Positions 26,069 to 35,381 are shown, counted from the stretch's first letter. The stretch is 45,615 nt of DNA from Acidobacteriota bacterium (GCA_902812415.1 CADDZJ010000020.1:1-45615); one strand, 5' to 3'. The notes: generated by a model from the sequence alone, not told the origin. Numbers and translations: made by a program.

Positions 26069-26128
26069 GATCGTTAATCCGAGTGATAGGTTCGAGTCCG
26101 TGAATTCCCTCCGTGATAAAAAAGCGCT

Positions 26129-27847
26129 TCAGCTTTTCACCGTCGCTGGCTTCCGGGTTCCTGAAGATGCGTTCTGCGCCTTGCCCACCGCCGACGTAGC
26201 CTGCGCCGGATTTTGCGGCGGAGCGACACGGTTGACGATAACTTGCTGGAGGATCGCCACGGCGCTATACACGAAATAGTAGAGCGTCACGCCTGCCGCA
26301 AGTTCAAAGAAGATGAAACCCACCGCCAGGGGCGCAATCATCATCATCCGCTGCTGCGCAGGGTCGGCGGTCGGCATGGGCGTCATCTTCTGCATGATAA
26401 ACGAGAGGACGATAGCAAGAGAAGGCAGAATATACAAATGATCCGGCACGGAGAGGTCTTTGATCCACCAGATCCAGGGAGCGTGGCGCATGGCAATGCT
26501 GGACTCCAGCACTTCGTAAAAGCCGTAAATGATAGGCAATTGCACCACCATCGGCAGACACCCGCCGAGAGGGTTGACGCCGTGCTTCTTGTAAAGCTCC
26601 ATGATCTCCTGGTTCATGCGCTGTCGCCGCGGGTCGTTGAATTTGTACTGCTTGTAACGATTTTGAATTTCCTTCATTTGCGGCGAAATCTTCTGCATAG
26701 CCTGGGCGGAGCGGATGCTCTTGAGCTTCAGCGGGAAGAAAGCCATATTGATGAGCACGGTCAGGATGACAATGGCCCATCCCCAGTTATGGATGGCGTG
26801 ATCGTAAAACCAGCGCATCCCCAGAAAAATGGGCTTGGCGATAAAGCTGAACCAGCCAAAATTCACCAGGTCTTCGAGCGCGGGGTTTTCCGCTCGCAGC
26901 ACATCCAGAACTTTGGGTGCAATAAAAAGCCGGAATGAGAGCGGCCGGGGTTGTGGCGTGCCCAGCATAGCCTCGAGAGTGCGTGGCGGCTCTTTCCCTT
27001 TCCATCCTTCCGGCATCCAGCTTTGGCTGCTGAAGCGGAAGACATCCTGCGGGGAGTCCGGAAGGAAAACCCCCGCGAAATAAAGGTCTTCAAGGCCCGC
27101 AAAGGCGAGAGGGCCCGGAATGGATTGGCTTTCCTTTGCCTTCTTCTCCGCGACGGTCTTAATGCCGTCGCCCTGATCGTAGAAAGCGCGGCTGTATTTA
27201 TTCCTTTCAGCCGGCGGCAACGACTGGTCCCCCACGCCGCCTGGCCATTTCACCGAGAGCGGCAAGTCGTGTTCGCCGTCGAAAACGCTCACTTTGACTT
27301 TCACCTGATATCCGCTGCCAAATGAAAGCTCCTTCTTCACCTGAACTTTCCCATCGCTGTAGGTGAACGTCACATCCTGCGGCGCGCGCAGATCGTCGCC
27401 AGAAGGCTCAACGACGTAGAGAGCCGTGTTGAGCTTTGAGGCGAGCGCGGCGTCCGCCAACTCAAGGCTCAAAGGATAACCCAACTGAGCGAAGGCCGGC
27501 GTATTCACCACGTTAAGTGGTTTGTTTTGCGCATCTTGAAATTTCTTCAGAATCCAACTTTTTATAACCGCGCCCTGGGTGGAGAGCGTCACACGATAAT
27601 TGTCGTTTTCGACGATGATATCGCGCGCTTCGTTGCCTTGCTCAACGGGAAGCGCCTCACGGCGCGGAGGCGACTCAGCTTTTGCCTGGGCGGCGGGTTT
27701 GGCGCCAGCCGCTGGTTTGGCTGCTGCCGCGGTTTTAGGATGCGCAGGCGGGGGAGCAGGTGGAGCGAAATAGGCGCGCCACAGCAACAACACTCCGAAC
27801 GTCAGGATGAGGGTGATGAGCCAGCGCTTTTCCGTATCCATTTCCAT
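26129..27847 (-). CDS. yidC: Membrane protein insertase YidC
   Basis: 572 residues. N-terminal helix (about 9-28, WLITLILTFGVLLLWRAYF), an Ala/Pro/Lys-rich linker, then the large periplasmic domain of Gram-negative YidC (about 70-330). The conserved five-helix insertase core follows (about 350-560), including NPLGGCLPMVVQLPIIYGFYEVL and PMPTADPAQQRMMMIAPLAV. It inserts membrane proteins with or without SecYEG. It follows yidD with a ~130-bp gap that contains a copy of the dispersed repeat. An in-frame second Met (27841) is an equally possible start. Confidence 0.96.
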   Translation of the reverse strand: MEMDTEKRWLITLILTFGVLLLWRAYFAPPAPPPAHPKTAAAAKPAAGAKPAAQAKAESPPRREALPVEQGNEARDIIVENDNYRVTLSTQGAVIKSWILKKFQDAQNKPLNVVNTPAFAQLGYPLSLELADAALASKLNTALYVVEPSGDDLRAPQDVTFTYSDGKVQVKKELSFGSGYQVKVKVSVFDGEHDLPLSVKWPGGVGDQSLPPAERNKYSRAFYDQGDGIKTVAEKKAKESQSIPGPLAFAGLEDLYFAGVFLPDSPQDVFRFSSQSWMPEGWKGKEPPRTLEAMLGTPQPRPLSFRLFIAPKVLDVLRAENPALEDLVNFGWFSFIAKPIFLGMRWFYDHAIHNWGWAIVILTVLINMAFFPLKLKSIRSAQAMQKISPQMKEIQNRYKQYKFNDPRRQRMNQEIMELYKKHGVNPLGGCLPMVVQLPIIYGFYEVLESSIAMRHAPWIWWIKDLSVPDHLYILPSLAIVLSFIMQKMTPMPTADPAQQRMMMIAPLAVGFIFFELAAGVTLYYFVYSAVAILQQVIVNRVAPPQNPAQATSAVGKAQNASSGTRKPATVKS

Positions 27848-27883
27848 TCAAATAATCAGCGCCCGTCAGCAGGTCGCTGAAAA

Positions 27884-27936
27884 ACCCCGCACCCTGTCAT
27901 TCCGAGGAGCCGTCGGCGACGAGGAATCTCGCTTGA
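27884..27936. repeat. Dispersed intergenic repeat copy within the rpmH-mnmE cluster
   Basis: GTCATTCCGAGGAGCCGTC followed by GGCGACGAGGAATCTCGC; matches the copy at 1728-1780 including part of its left flank. It lies in the gap between yidD and yidC, so it is part of the operon's transcript. Confidence 0.55.
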
Positions 27937-27977
27937 TGTCCCGTCCCCGTCTTTATGGCGCCGCTAGAGTCCTGCGG

Positions 27978-28196
27978 CTACCTTCGGGGCGCCGGATCAT
28001 ATCCGTACCCTCCAAAGGGATGACACCTTAAGAGACGCCGCAGAGCAAGCCCCAGACCTCGCCACACTCCCCACTCCTGGACAGCCTCGTAAGCGTACGC
28101 GGAGCATGTGGGTTGAAAGCGGCAGGCAGGGAGAAAAAGAGGCGAGAGGAAGACTTGATAGGCGCGAATGAGCAAAAGAACCGCGATCTGGATCAT
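27978..28196 (-). CDS. yidD: Membrane protein insertion efficiency factor YidD
   Basis: 72 residues starting [20 protein letters not shown], with the signature [16 protein letters not shown] (three Cys) and the C-terminal [16 protein letters not shown] block. This small amphipathic membrane-associated protein assists YidC-dependent insertion. The ATG at 28194-28196 overlaps the rnpA stop by four bases, so the upstream portion of the longer open frame belongs to the antisense-like reading of rnpA and is not YidD. Length is normal for the family. Confidence 0.93.
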   Translation of the reverse strand: MIQIAVLLLIRAYQVFLSPLFLPACRFQPTCSAYAYEAVQEWGVWRGLGLALRRLLRCHPFGGYGYDPAPRR

Positions 28197-28576
28197 GCGA
28201 AAGGCTGCCGAGCGGAGTTCAAGGGCGCTTCCTTTGGAAACAAGCGCAGAATCTCGCGCGCCAAGACCGGAAAAGGGAGTTCTGCAACAGCGGGGCGAGG
28301 ATTCAGCACGATATCCCAGCCGGGCGGGATCGCCGACTGGTTCAGGCGAAAAACCTCTCGCAAGCGGCGCCGTATCCGGTTGCGAACCACAGCCTTGCCA
28401 AGTGCCTTTGGCGTCGTAATGCCCAGGCGTGTGCGAGGTAAGCCGTTCGAGCGGTAAAAAATGGTGCATACCCGCGCGCTTCCACGCCGTCCTTCCTCAT
28501 AGACCCTTCGAAATTCTGGTCGGCGCAAAAGCCGCAGCGTTTTGGGAAAGGACTGCGATGGCCGGACCCCCTTCAT
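28193..28576 (-). CDS. rnpA: Ribonuclease P protein component
   Basis: 127 residues. The conserved RNR helix is present ([23 protein letters not shown]), along with the N-terminal [14 protein letters not shown] and TRLGITTPK segments. It binds the RNase P RNA and helps 5' maturation of tRNA precursors. Its ATG overlaps the rpmH stop by two bases and its stop overlaps yidD, giving a tightly coupled operon. Confidence 0.95.
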   Translation of the reverse strand: MKGVRPSQSFPKTLRLLRRPEFRRVYEEGRRGSARVCTIFYRSNGLPRTRLGITTPKALGKAVVRNRIRRRLREVFRLNQSAIPPGWDIVLNPRPAVAELPFPVLAREILRLFPKEAPLNSARQPFA

Positions 28577-28707
28577 GGAATCAAGCGATGGCGACCTTTT
28601 TGTCGCCGTCGTTTCAGCACATTGCGGCCGCCAGCGGTCCGCATGCGCACTCGAAACCCGTGTGTCTTGGCTCGCCGCCGCCGATTGGGTTGGAATGTCC
28701 TCTTCAA
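28573..28707 (-). CDS. rpmH: 50S ribosomal protein L34
   Basis: 44 residues, [20 protein letters not shown] continuing to [12 protein letters not shown], the complete and typical L34. The start is TTG (28705-28707), preceded by GAGGAT about nine bases upstream; no ATG is available, so ATG-only callers would miss it. It is the first gene of the rpmH-rnpA-yidD-yidC-jag-mnmE operon and is transcribed from the promoter at 28755-28784. Confidence 0.95.
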   Translation of the reverse strand: MKRTFQPNRRRRAKTHGFRVRMRTAGGRNVLKRRRQKGRHRLIP

Positions 28708-28754
28708 GGATTAATGATCCTCAGTCTCAGGTGCAATCGCTAACGCTAATCACT

Positions 28755-28784
28755 ACGATAGCTTGGGCTCTTGCTTTTCGTCAA
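28755..28784 (-). promoter_or_regulatory. Promoter of the rpmH operon
   Basis: On the minus strand: TTGACG (28779-28784), 18-bp spacer, TATCGT (28755-28760). It is about 47 bp upstream of the rpmH start, a suitable position for a ribosomal-protein promoter. Confidence 0.5.
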
Positions 28785-29242
28785 GCCGATCAGCATCCTT
28801 GCTTTTTCTCGGTTTCTGAGCTGCCGCCCGAGGAAACTAGTTCACCTAAGTTTCGTGTACTGTCCTTCGCTCGCTCAGAATGACAGAGCCTTTGGCTATG
28901 AAGCCAAGCTGTATACCTTGCCCCAAATTGCTTAATTTGGCTCAATTCCACTTCACAAAATGACAAACAATTTTCCGACTTTTCAGTTAAGTCTATGCTT
29001 TTCTGTTGATTACGATAAGACAAACAAATTCAATTAATAAATCATTTATTTTATTTAAGATACAACGACTTTTGGAAATTGTTGGTAAAGGGTGTCTGAA
29101 CAACAAGCCAATAACCTTCCTGCTTTCAATACGATAGATTATTTTTCGTGTTCATCAGAGCTAAACATTCTTTTTTTTCGCAGTTTCCTTGGGGAATCGC
29201 GGCTCTCCAACCTCCTTGCGGCCTCTCTCACGATCCAAGTAG

Positions 29243-29269
29243 AGGCCGCCCCGAAGCGGGACGGCCTTT
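29243..29269 (+). terminator. Rho-independent terminator-like hairpin without an adjacent gene
   Basis: AGGCCGCCCCG pairs with CGGGACGGCCT (one mismatch) around a short AA loop, then TTT and, a little later, TTTTACCTTT. It is oriented for plus-strand transcripts coming from the AT-rich patch to its left. No protein gene precedes it, so a small RNA is possible. Confidence 0.4.
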
Positions 29270-29376
29270 GCCGTTTTACCTTTCGTTTCCGATTCCATTC
29301 TGATATCTCCACCCTCACCAACGACCGTTCAGGGCAGTGGGAGGAAGGGGCAGGCCTCCGGGAAACGCCCTCCTCT

Positions 29377-29400
29377 ATTAGGCTATAATAATAGCCTAAT
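29377..29400. promoter_or_regulatory. Perfect palindrome overlapping a TATAAT box
   Basis: ATTAGGCTAT (29377-29386), spacer AATA, ATAGCCTAAT (29391-29400). TATAAT lies at 29384-29389, in the centre. This is the arrangement expected of an operator over a promoter -10. A GGAGGT follows at 29401, and the only open frame beyond it is 22 codons running into the repeat copy, so the regulated gene may have been lost. Confidence 0.4.
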
Positions 29401-29564
29401 GGAGGTCAAGGCCGAAGTCAAAATGCCGAGATTCTTCACTTCGCTGCGCTTCGTTCAGAATGAATGACAGAGGGAGAATTCAGGATGGCGGGCGAAAGGC
29501 TCGGCTTCAGAATGACAGGCTATAGCATTTTTTCAGCAATCTCTTCAGCAGCCAGGACTGGGAA

Positions 29565-31094
29565 TCAGGGAGGGGATGGGCTGCGGGTTTCGTCGATCAC
29601 GCTGATGGCGTTAACGAGAGCATAATTTATCACAGGTTCGAACTGAAGCATGATCTTTCCCTGGGCGTTCGGTTCAATATTATGAAAGGTTCTGCTGATA
29701 GGCCTTTCAGCTCCCCCAGCCTCTTCATAGATGTCGAAATTTTTCAGCAATATTCTGCCGTTGCAAAACACGTTGAACACCCGCAACCCAACCCCTCCCG
29801 CCACTGACGGCTGCGCTCCAAAATATTGCTCGCTGAAATAAAGGGTTACTGCATACTTTCCGGGGGCTGCCGGAATGGCATAGCTGAAATTCCCAAAGCG
29901 CTCGCCGGAATAAAGCCCCGGATCGAGCGTGCCCATTACTGGAGTCCTGCGTTTTACCAGCCGTCCTGCCAGACAATAACGGTCTGGAACCCACACGTCT
30001 CCGGAATGATCAGTATAGGAAGTGTCGCGGCAAACAATGCGGATAGGGCGCAGTTTTCCCGGGATCCCGGGCACGATCTCGATGGCATTCACCAGCGGGG
30101 CGTCGTTCTGATGCTGGAACGCAATGTGAAGATAGCCGTCTGGATCTGGGTGAATGTCTTTGGAGACGCGCACGTCGGCGATGAAGTTTCCGCCGGCATC
30201 AGAAAAAATATCAAAGTTGTTCAACACAACTTGTCCATTCACCAGCACCCGAAACATGCGGCTTGCGGCTCCGCCGCCAGCATTGGTTCCGGGGCCAAAC
30301 AGCGTTTCCACAAAATAAAGCCACAGCTCGTAGTCGCCCGGTTTCAGAGGAATGTTGTAGGAAAAATCGCCCATACGATAGGTTTGAAACAGAGTGGGGT
30401 CGCCGGTTCGGAGGATGACCGCCCCATCGTTGACGCCTGTCGCGCCGCCGTCAAAATAACGGTCGCCCAGCCAGACGTTTCCGCTGCGATCAATATAATC
30501 TTTTCGAGAGTACCCGGCGATGATGCGCACCCCGGAGTTTGTGCCTGGGAGAGCAGGAGTGACGGTTCCCTGCGCGGGGGAGGCGCTTGTTAAAACCCGT
30601 TCCTTCCGGGTTCGTGGATGCCACAAGGTGACGAGAGAGAATACAACGATAAGCGCCAGAATCGCTCCTCCGGCTGCGATAGGTATCCAATTTCGTTTCG
30701 CTGGAGGATGGGGCAGTGGAGTTGTTACGGGAACCTTGCGGATTTCTTCCTGAGAGATAAATTGCGGAACGTATCGCCCCGACTGAAGTGAAATGACAAC
30801 TTTATGAGCGGCTCCTTCATTTTCGTAGTACTTTCGCAGTTTCTCTCGGAGGCGGTGAACCTCAACCCTGACAATGGCATTGGAGGACGGGTCAAAATCA
30901 GGGGGACGCCCAAGAGCTTCAACCGCCAGCCGATACTCTTTGATCGATTCGATCTCCCCTTCCCAATACCGTTCGCAGATATAGCTTAGAACTTTGGCCA
31001 AGTTCGGGGCTTTAGCAAAGATGCCTGAAGCGAGAACGGCCGCGAGTTCGGCCCTCTCTTCCGATTCACGTTCGCGTTTTCTGGCTTCGATCAT
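29565..31094 (-). CDS. Membrane-anchored regulator with two malectin-like domains
   Basis: 509 residues. The N-terminal ~115 residues (FAKAPNLAKVLSYICERYWE ... IKEYRLAVEALGRPPDFDPS ... VRVEVHRLREKLRKYYENEG ... GRYVPQF) match the helical cytosolic domain found at the head of many acidobacterial membrane regulators, probably DNA-binding. One membrane helix follows at 136-158. Outside are two malectin-like domains (about 185-345 and 350-505), each with an early Asp-Arg-Tyr-Phe/Cys segment (WLGDRYFDGG; WVPDRYCLAG), GDFSYNIPLKPGDYELWLYF or GNFSYAIPAAPGKYAVTLYF, and a terminal VNAIEIV/VNAISVI. Malectin domains bind di- and oligosaccharides. Divergent from a TonB receptor gene, which it may control in response to a glycan. 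This is inference. Confidence 0.75.
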   Translation of the reverse strand: MIEARKRERESEERAELAAVLASGIFAKAPNLAKVLSYICERYWEGEIESIKEYRLAVEALGRPPDFDPSSNAIVRVEVHRLREKLRKYYENEGAAHKVVISLQSGRYVPQFISQEEIRKVPVTTPLPHPPAKRNWIPIAAGGAILALIVVFSLVTLWHPRTRKERVLTSASPAQGTVTPALPGTNSGVRIIAGYSRKDYIDRSGNVWLGDRYFDGGATGVNDGAVILRTGDPTLFQTYRMGDFSYNIPLKPGDYELWLYFVETLFGPGTNAGGGAASRMFRVLVNGQVVLNNFDIFSDAGGNFIADVRVSKDIHPDPDGYLHIAFQHQNDAPLVNAIEIVPGIPGKLRPIRIVCRDTSYTDHSGDVWVPDRYCLAGRLVKRRTPVMGTLDPGLYSGERFGNFSYAIPAAPGKYAVTLYFSEQYFGAQPSVAGGVGLRVFNVFCNGRILLKNFDIYEEAGGAERPISRTFHNIEPNAQGKIMLQFEPVINYALVNAISVIDETRSPSPP

Positions 31095-31550
31095 GTTTTA
31101 TGGAGCCGCTGTCATTCCATCTCGATATCTTTTATGGCTACAAAGCATGAAGCAAGCCCCCGCCTCAGTCAGAACCCTATTGACATTCCATCAATCACAC
31201 TTACACCACAACAAAAGGTCTAAGCCATCAGTTTTACATTTCGAAAATATTATATCGCAAAGTCGCGCTAACATCTGTCGTTAACGGGCACCTAAGCTTA
31301 AGCAAACAAAATGATTAACGGTTAAATAACACCATTTACGTTGACGGGCTGGCATAGCCGGCGGTTTCATGGGTGCGCTTTTGCGAAGGTAAAGAAAGAT
31401 TGAAACACACGCTTTAGTTTAGATGGTTATGGATTTCGCGAAAGAGCAAAGTGAAGGTCATATCTTCAGTTGTCTGGCCGACTTGGAGGAAGGAGGAAAA
31501 GGGAGATCAACCACAAAATCAAATTAACGCTACAAGGGAGGCATCAGGAA
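31095..31550. other. Divergent control region between malectin regulator and TonB receptor
   Basis: About 455 bp, AT-rich in its middle (31190-31350). It should contain both divergent promoters and any operator for the membrane regulator. I see no tRNA, riboswitch or clear -35/-10 pair that I would commit to. A purine-rich stretch (GGAGGAAGGAGGAAAAGGGAG, about 31484-31504) precedes the receptor start. Confidence 0.4.
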
Positions 31551-34500
31551 ATGAAGGGAAGGGTAAATCAGAGTTTCAGTCAAGAATTGGGGAACCGCAT
31601 CGGATATAGAACAGTCATGCTGATGTGCATGGCTTTGGCTTTGCTGGTGTTATCTCAGGGTCGGATTTTTGCCCAGATTGCCACAGGGTCGCTAAGCGGC
31701 ATCGTCATGGACCCCACGGGAGCCGTCATCCCAAACGCCAAGGTGGTTCTGACGAACGAAGCGACGCGCGTCAACTTCACAGCAGTCGCAAACGGCAAGG
31801 GTTATTTCAGCTTTCCCACACTGCAACCGGCAACCTACTCTCTGAGGGTTTCAGCGCAGGGTTTTAAGGCGTGGGAGCAGAGAGGCATTCAACTCCACAC
31901 CGGTGAAAGCCGCACCGTCCCGAACATTGTTCTACAAGTTGGGGCGACGGCGCAGACCATCACGGTCAGTGCGAACACGGCGCTCGCTCCCATCGACACA
32001 GGCGAAAGCAGCACAACCTTGAATCAGCGCATGATCAGTCAACTGATGATTCAGGGCCGAAACGCGGCGGAACTGATGAAACTAATGCCCGGAATGGCCA
32101 TCGATACCGGCGGGCTCGGCCAGCAACCATGGAACAGCCTGACCACCTCCAGCAACAATGGCCCTATTGGAAATTTTTCGGCCAATGGAACGCAGCCCTA
32201 CGGAGGGATGCAGTTGACCCTGGATGGCGGCGTGATTGTGGACACCGGCAATCAGGGCACGCAGATTGCCAACATCGACCAGGACCAGACACAGGAGCTG
32301 ACCATCCGCAATTCGTCATTCGATGCGCAGTATTCTCAAGGGCCGGTGATTGTCAGCGCCGTGAGCAAAAGCGGCACGGCGCAGTTCCACGGCAGCGGCT
32401 ATATCTATGGCCGGAATGGGAGCCTGAATTCGGAAGACTCCTTTTTCAAAGCCGAAGGGCTTGCCAAGCCCATCGATCGATACTGGTATCCCGGGTTTGA
32501 CATTGGCGGGCCGGTGCTCATCCCGGGCACGAATTTCAACCGCCTGAACAAGAAGCTGTTCTTTTACGGCGCTTTTGAATATATGGACCAGCACCCCCAA
32601 GGAAGCCTCGACGAAGTTTTTGTGCCTACCGAGGCCATGAGGAATGGTGATTTCAGCGCAACCTCGCTGGCTCCCGAAGCCAATACCGGCTGGCAAACCG
32701 CCTCGGTTCCCTGCTCAAACAAGTCAGCCTCCAGTTATGTGAACTTCTGCGGCACTCCTGCCGGCGCCCAGATTGTGAACGGGGTCATTCCCACATCGAT
32801 GTTTGATCAGAACGCCGTGGCTTACTCGAAGCTTTTTCCCCAGCCTAACATCGATCCCTCGACGCACCAGGGTTATAACTACGAGTTTCTGAACAATCCT
32901 CCCGTCAACCGTTATGAGATGCGGGTGCGAGGAGACTACGCCGCCACCTCCAACACCCGGATGTATGTTTCCTACGACCGGCAGCACGAGATTGACGACT
33001 TCATCCAGGGGAACCCATGGTGGCAGCCTGCAGGCACGCTTCCATATCCGTCGCCGATGAAGGCCATCCAGATCAGCGATCTATGGTCGGCGAGTGTGAC
33101 GCACAGCTTTACGCCCTCACTCATGAATGAAACAACTTTCAACTACACTTCATTCATCAATCCGCTGCGGCCCACGAATCCGAGCGCGGTCACCCCTTCA
33201 GCGGTAGGGCTCAACCTTCAGCTTCCTTACAACCCGGGCACGGCGCCGGCGATCCCCAACATTTATTCTTACCAGACCTGGGGCAACGGCTCTATGCCGA
33301 TGATCTTTGCCATGGGTATGCCCTCCGGCTTTGACAACGGCGCCTTTGGCGCGCTCAAGCGCGTGCCTTCGCTTTCGGATGATCTGGCCTGGGTGAAGGG
33401 AACGCATACCGCCAAATTTGGTTTTTACTGGGAGCGTGCCGGCAACGAGCAGACCGACGCCGCTTGGAGAGGGAATCAAGCCTTCCCTCAAGGGTCGTTT
33501 GAGTTTGAAAACTATGCGTATTACTCCACCGGCAATCCGATGGCGGATTTCTTCCTCGGCCATGCCCAGTCATTCAACCAGTACAGCCAGGCTCCTGTGC
33601 ATGACATGTGGTACAACAATGTTGCCTTCTACGGTCAGGACCATTGGAAGGTGGCGCGCAAGTTGACGCTGGATTTTGGGTTGCGCCTGGACCATATGGG
33701 CCAGTGGTACCCCTCGGGCAACACGCCGGGGAACATGGTGTGGGATCCGGCATTGTGCTCCGCTTCTTCAACGCCGGGGCCGAAGTGCTCGGGACCGAAC
33801 CTGCCCGGTTTTACATGGCATGCCATCAACAAAAGCATTCCTCTTTCCGGTCTGACTTCCAAACTGGTTTATCCTGATCCGCGCGTGGGCGCCGCCTACG
33901 ACCTATTTGGCAATGGCAGGACGGTGCTGCGCGGCGGATTTGGCGTTTACCGCTATCAGCTTTCCTACAACGACGCTTCGGCCGGGTTGGACGGGCCGCT
34001 GGGCATCCAGACCTTCTCGACCTCGTGCCATCTGTCATCTTGGGCGCAGATTTCAACCGCAGCATGCCTGCCGACCGTGCAGAATGGGGCGTTGCCTGCT
34101 TCCAATCAGAATCTCGGGCAAAGCGCAATGGCTTACGGCGATAACCGGGTGCCTTATACGGAGGACTGGAATTTCCTGGTGGATCAGCGGGGGCCGTTGA
34201 ATTCGCTCTTTGAGATTGAGTATACCGGCAACCGCAGCCGCAACGAACTGATTTCAACCGACCTTTCCAATCCAAACATTCCGGCGCTGGGCGCGTTCTT
34301 CTCGCCCGATCCCATCACCGGGCTGTTATACTGTCAGGCGCCGTTTGTGACCACCAACTGCACGCCTGGCGGCATCCCCAACGCGAACGACTTCCGGCCC
34401 TATAACTACGGTGGGATTCAGGTGATCACCCACGGGAGCTATGCCAATTACAATGCCCTGCAGCTCTCCTGGGAGAAGCAAACCGGACGACTGACTTTCC

Positions 34501-35234
34501 TTGCGAACTACACGTGGGGCAAAGCTATGGGAATCCGAGACGGTGAAACCGACAACGGCAAGGGCAACGGGGCCTTGATTGATCCGTACTGCCTGAGCTG
34601 CAACTACGGTGTGATGGCTTACGACAGGACGCAAATCTTCAACGTGTCCTACGTCATCAATCTCCCGAATCCGGTTCATGGGAACCGATTCCTGGGAGGC
34701 GTTGTCAACGGCTGGGAGCTTTCCGGCGTGACGCAGTTCCAGACGGGTCCGCCGATTCAGCCCAATACCAATGGGACGCTGAACGTATCATGGCCAGGCA
34801 GCGAAAGCACCTATAACATTGTGGGCACAAGCGCCGGAACGTTGACGCCAGTTCTTACCTGCAATCCCACATGGACCACCAGGCCGGGACAGTATTTCAA
34901 CCCGGCTTGCTTCGCGCCGCCCACCACGAAGGGCCAGTACGGCACTATCGTGTGGCCTGACATTACGGGTCCCGGTTATTTTGACAGTGACCTGGGGCTT
35001 TACAAGAACTTCAAAATCGGTGAAAGACAGAATCTCCAGTTCCGTGTAGAGTCCTTTAACTTCATCAATCATCCCAATGCTGACTTCACGCTGAATGGCA
35101 GCGACATTAACCTGAGCTTCATCAATTCAAGCGGCGGACTCAGCATGACGAACACGAACAAGAACACCACCGGCTTACCGCTTTACACCACGGGTCGCCG
35201 TGTGATGGAATTCAGCATCAAGTACAGCTTCTAA
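31551..35234 (+). CDS. TonB-dependent receptor, large acidobacterial (Oar-like) type
   Basis: About 1227 residues from the ATG at 31551, which has GGGAGG nearby; the open frame extends 27 codons further up without a good site. Signal peptide (about 24-42, TVMLMCMALALLVLSQGRIFA). A carboxypeptidase regulatory-like domain comes next (about 45-135, GSLSGIVMDPTGAVIPNAKV). The plug follows with LMKLMPGMAIDTGG and QYSQGPVIVSAVSKSGTAQF. The long beta-barrel ends RRVMEFSIKYSF, with a terminal Phe as expected for outer-membrane proteins. This size class is greatly expanded in Acidobacteriota and often linked to glycan uptake. It is divergent from the malectin-domain regulator, which supports a sugar-related ligand. 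A rho-independent terminator lies at 35382-35406. Confidence 0.9.
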   Translation: MKGRVNQSFSQELGNRIGYRTVMLMCMALALLVLSQGRIFAQIATGSLSGIVMDPTGAVIPNAKVVLTNEATRVNFTAVANGKGYFSFPTLQPATYSLRVSAQGFKAWEQRGIQLHTGESRTVPNIVLQVGATAQTITVSANTALAPIDTGESSTTLNQRMISQLMIQGRNAAELMKLMPGMAIDTGGLGQQPWNSLTTSSNNGPIGNFSANGTQPYGGMQLTLDGGVIVDTGNQGTQIANIDQDQTQELTIRNSSFDAQYSQGPVIVSAVSKSGTAQFHGSGYIYGRNGSLNSEDSFFKAEGLAKPIDRYWYPGFDIGGPVLIPGTNFNRLNKKLFFYGAFEYMDQHPQGSLDEVFVPTEAMRNGDFSATSLAPEANTGWQTASVPCSNKSASSYVNFCGTPAGAQIVNGVIPTSMFDQNAVAYSKLFPQPNIDPSTHQGYNYEFLNNPPVNRYEMRVRGDYAATSNTRMYVSYDRQHEIDDFIQGNPWWQPAGTLPYPSPMKAIQISDLWSASVTHSFTPSLMNETTFNYTSFINPLRPTNPSAVTPSAVGLNLQLPYNPGTAPAIPNIYSYQTWGNGSMPMIFAMGMPSGFDNGAFGALKRVPSLSDDLAWVKGTHTAKFGFYWERAGNEQTDAAWRGNQAFPQGSFEFENYAYYSTGNPMADFFLGHAQSFNQYSQAPVHDMWYNNVAFYGQDHWKVARKLTLDFGLRLDHMGQWYPSGNTPGNMVWDPALCSASSTPGPKCSGPNLPGFTWHAINKSIPLSGLTSKLVYPDPRVGAAYDLFGNGRTVLRGGFGVYRYQLSYNDASAGLDGPLGIQTFSTSCHLSSWAQISTAACLPTVQNGALPASNQNLGQSAMAYGDNRVPYTEDWNFLVDQRGPLNSLFEIEYTGNRSRNELISTDLSNPNIPALGAFFSPDPITGLLYCQAPFVTTNCTPGGIPNANDFRPYNYGGIQVITHGSYANYNALQLSWEKQTGRLTFLANYTWGKAMGIRDGETDNGKGNGALIDPYCLSCNYGVMAYDRTQIFNVSYVINLPNPVHGNRFLGGVVNGWELSGVTQFQTGPPIQPNTNGTLNVSWPGSESTYNIVGTSAGTLTPVLTCNPTWTTRPGQYFNPACFAPPTTKGQYGTIVWPDITGPGYFDSDLGLYKNFKIGERQNLQFRVESFNFINHPNADFTLNGSDINLSFINSSGGLSMTNTNKNTTGLPLYTTGRRVMEFSIKYSF

Positions 35235-35381
35235 GGTGGTGTCCGGCAATTGGCTTGGACCGTCTAGTGCCCCGTCCCAGCGGCGCTTGCCGGCAAGATG
35301 CCGGCGCTGCGGGCGTCCGTCATTATCCATCTGTTTCTTGGACGCTACACAAGACTCATTCCAATTCAGAGTTCACGATCA

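Larger units (their letters stand above)
28708..29564. other. AT-rich intergenic region, repeats, orphan terminator and palindrome
   Basis: About 860 bp without a supported gene. The part 28920-29100 is clearly AT-rich. Inverted copies of the dispersed repeat lie at 28858-28889 and 29429-29471, with a fragment near 29500-29519. A terminator-like hairpin is at 29243-29269 and a perfect 10-bp palindrome around a TATAAT is at 29377-29400. The position next to rpmH raises the question of a replication origin, but I find no DnaA box (TTATCCACA) cluster. Confidence 0.5.

Noticed and set aside
26085-26103. T-arm-like GGTTCGAGTCC suggesting a tRNA
   Set aside because: The flanking bases do not form the 5-bp T stem and there are no matching D arm, anticodon arm or acceptor stem nearby.
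28920-29100. Chromosomal origin (oriC) next to rpmH
   Set aside because: AT-rich, but no DnaA boxes of the TTATCCACA type and no dnaA in the window; kept only as an open question.
29092-29388. 98-codon plus-strand ORF
   Set aside because: Runs across a terminator hairpin, composition unlike coding DNA, no homology recognised.
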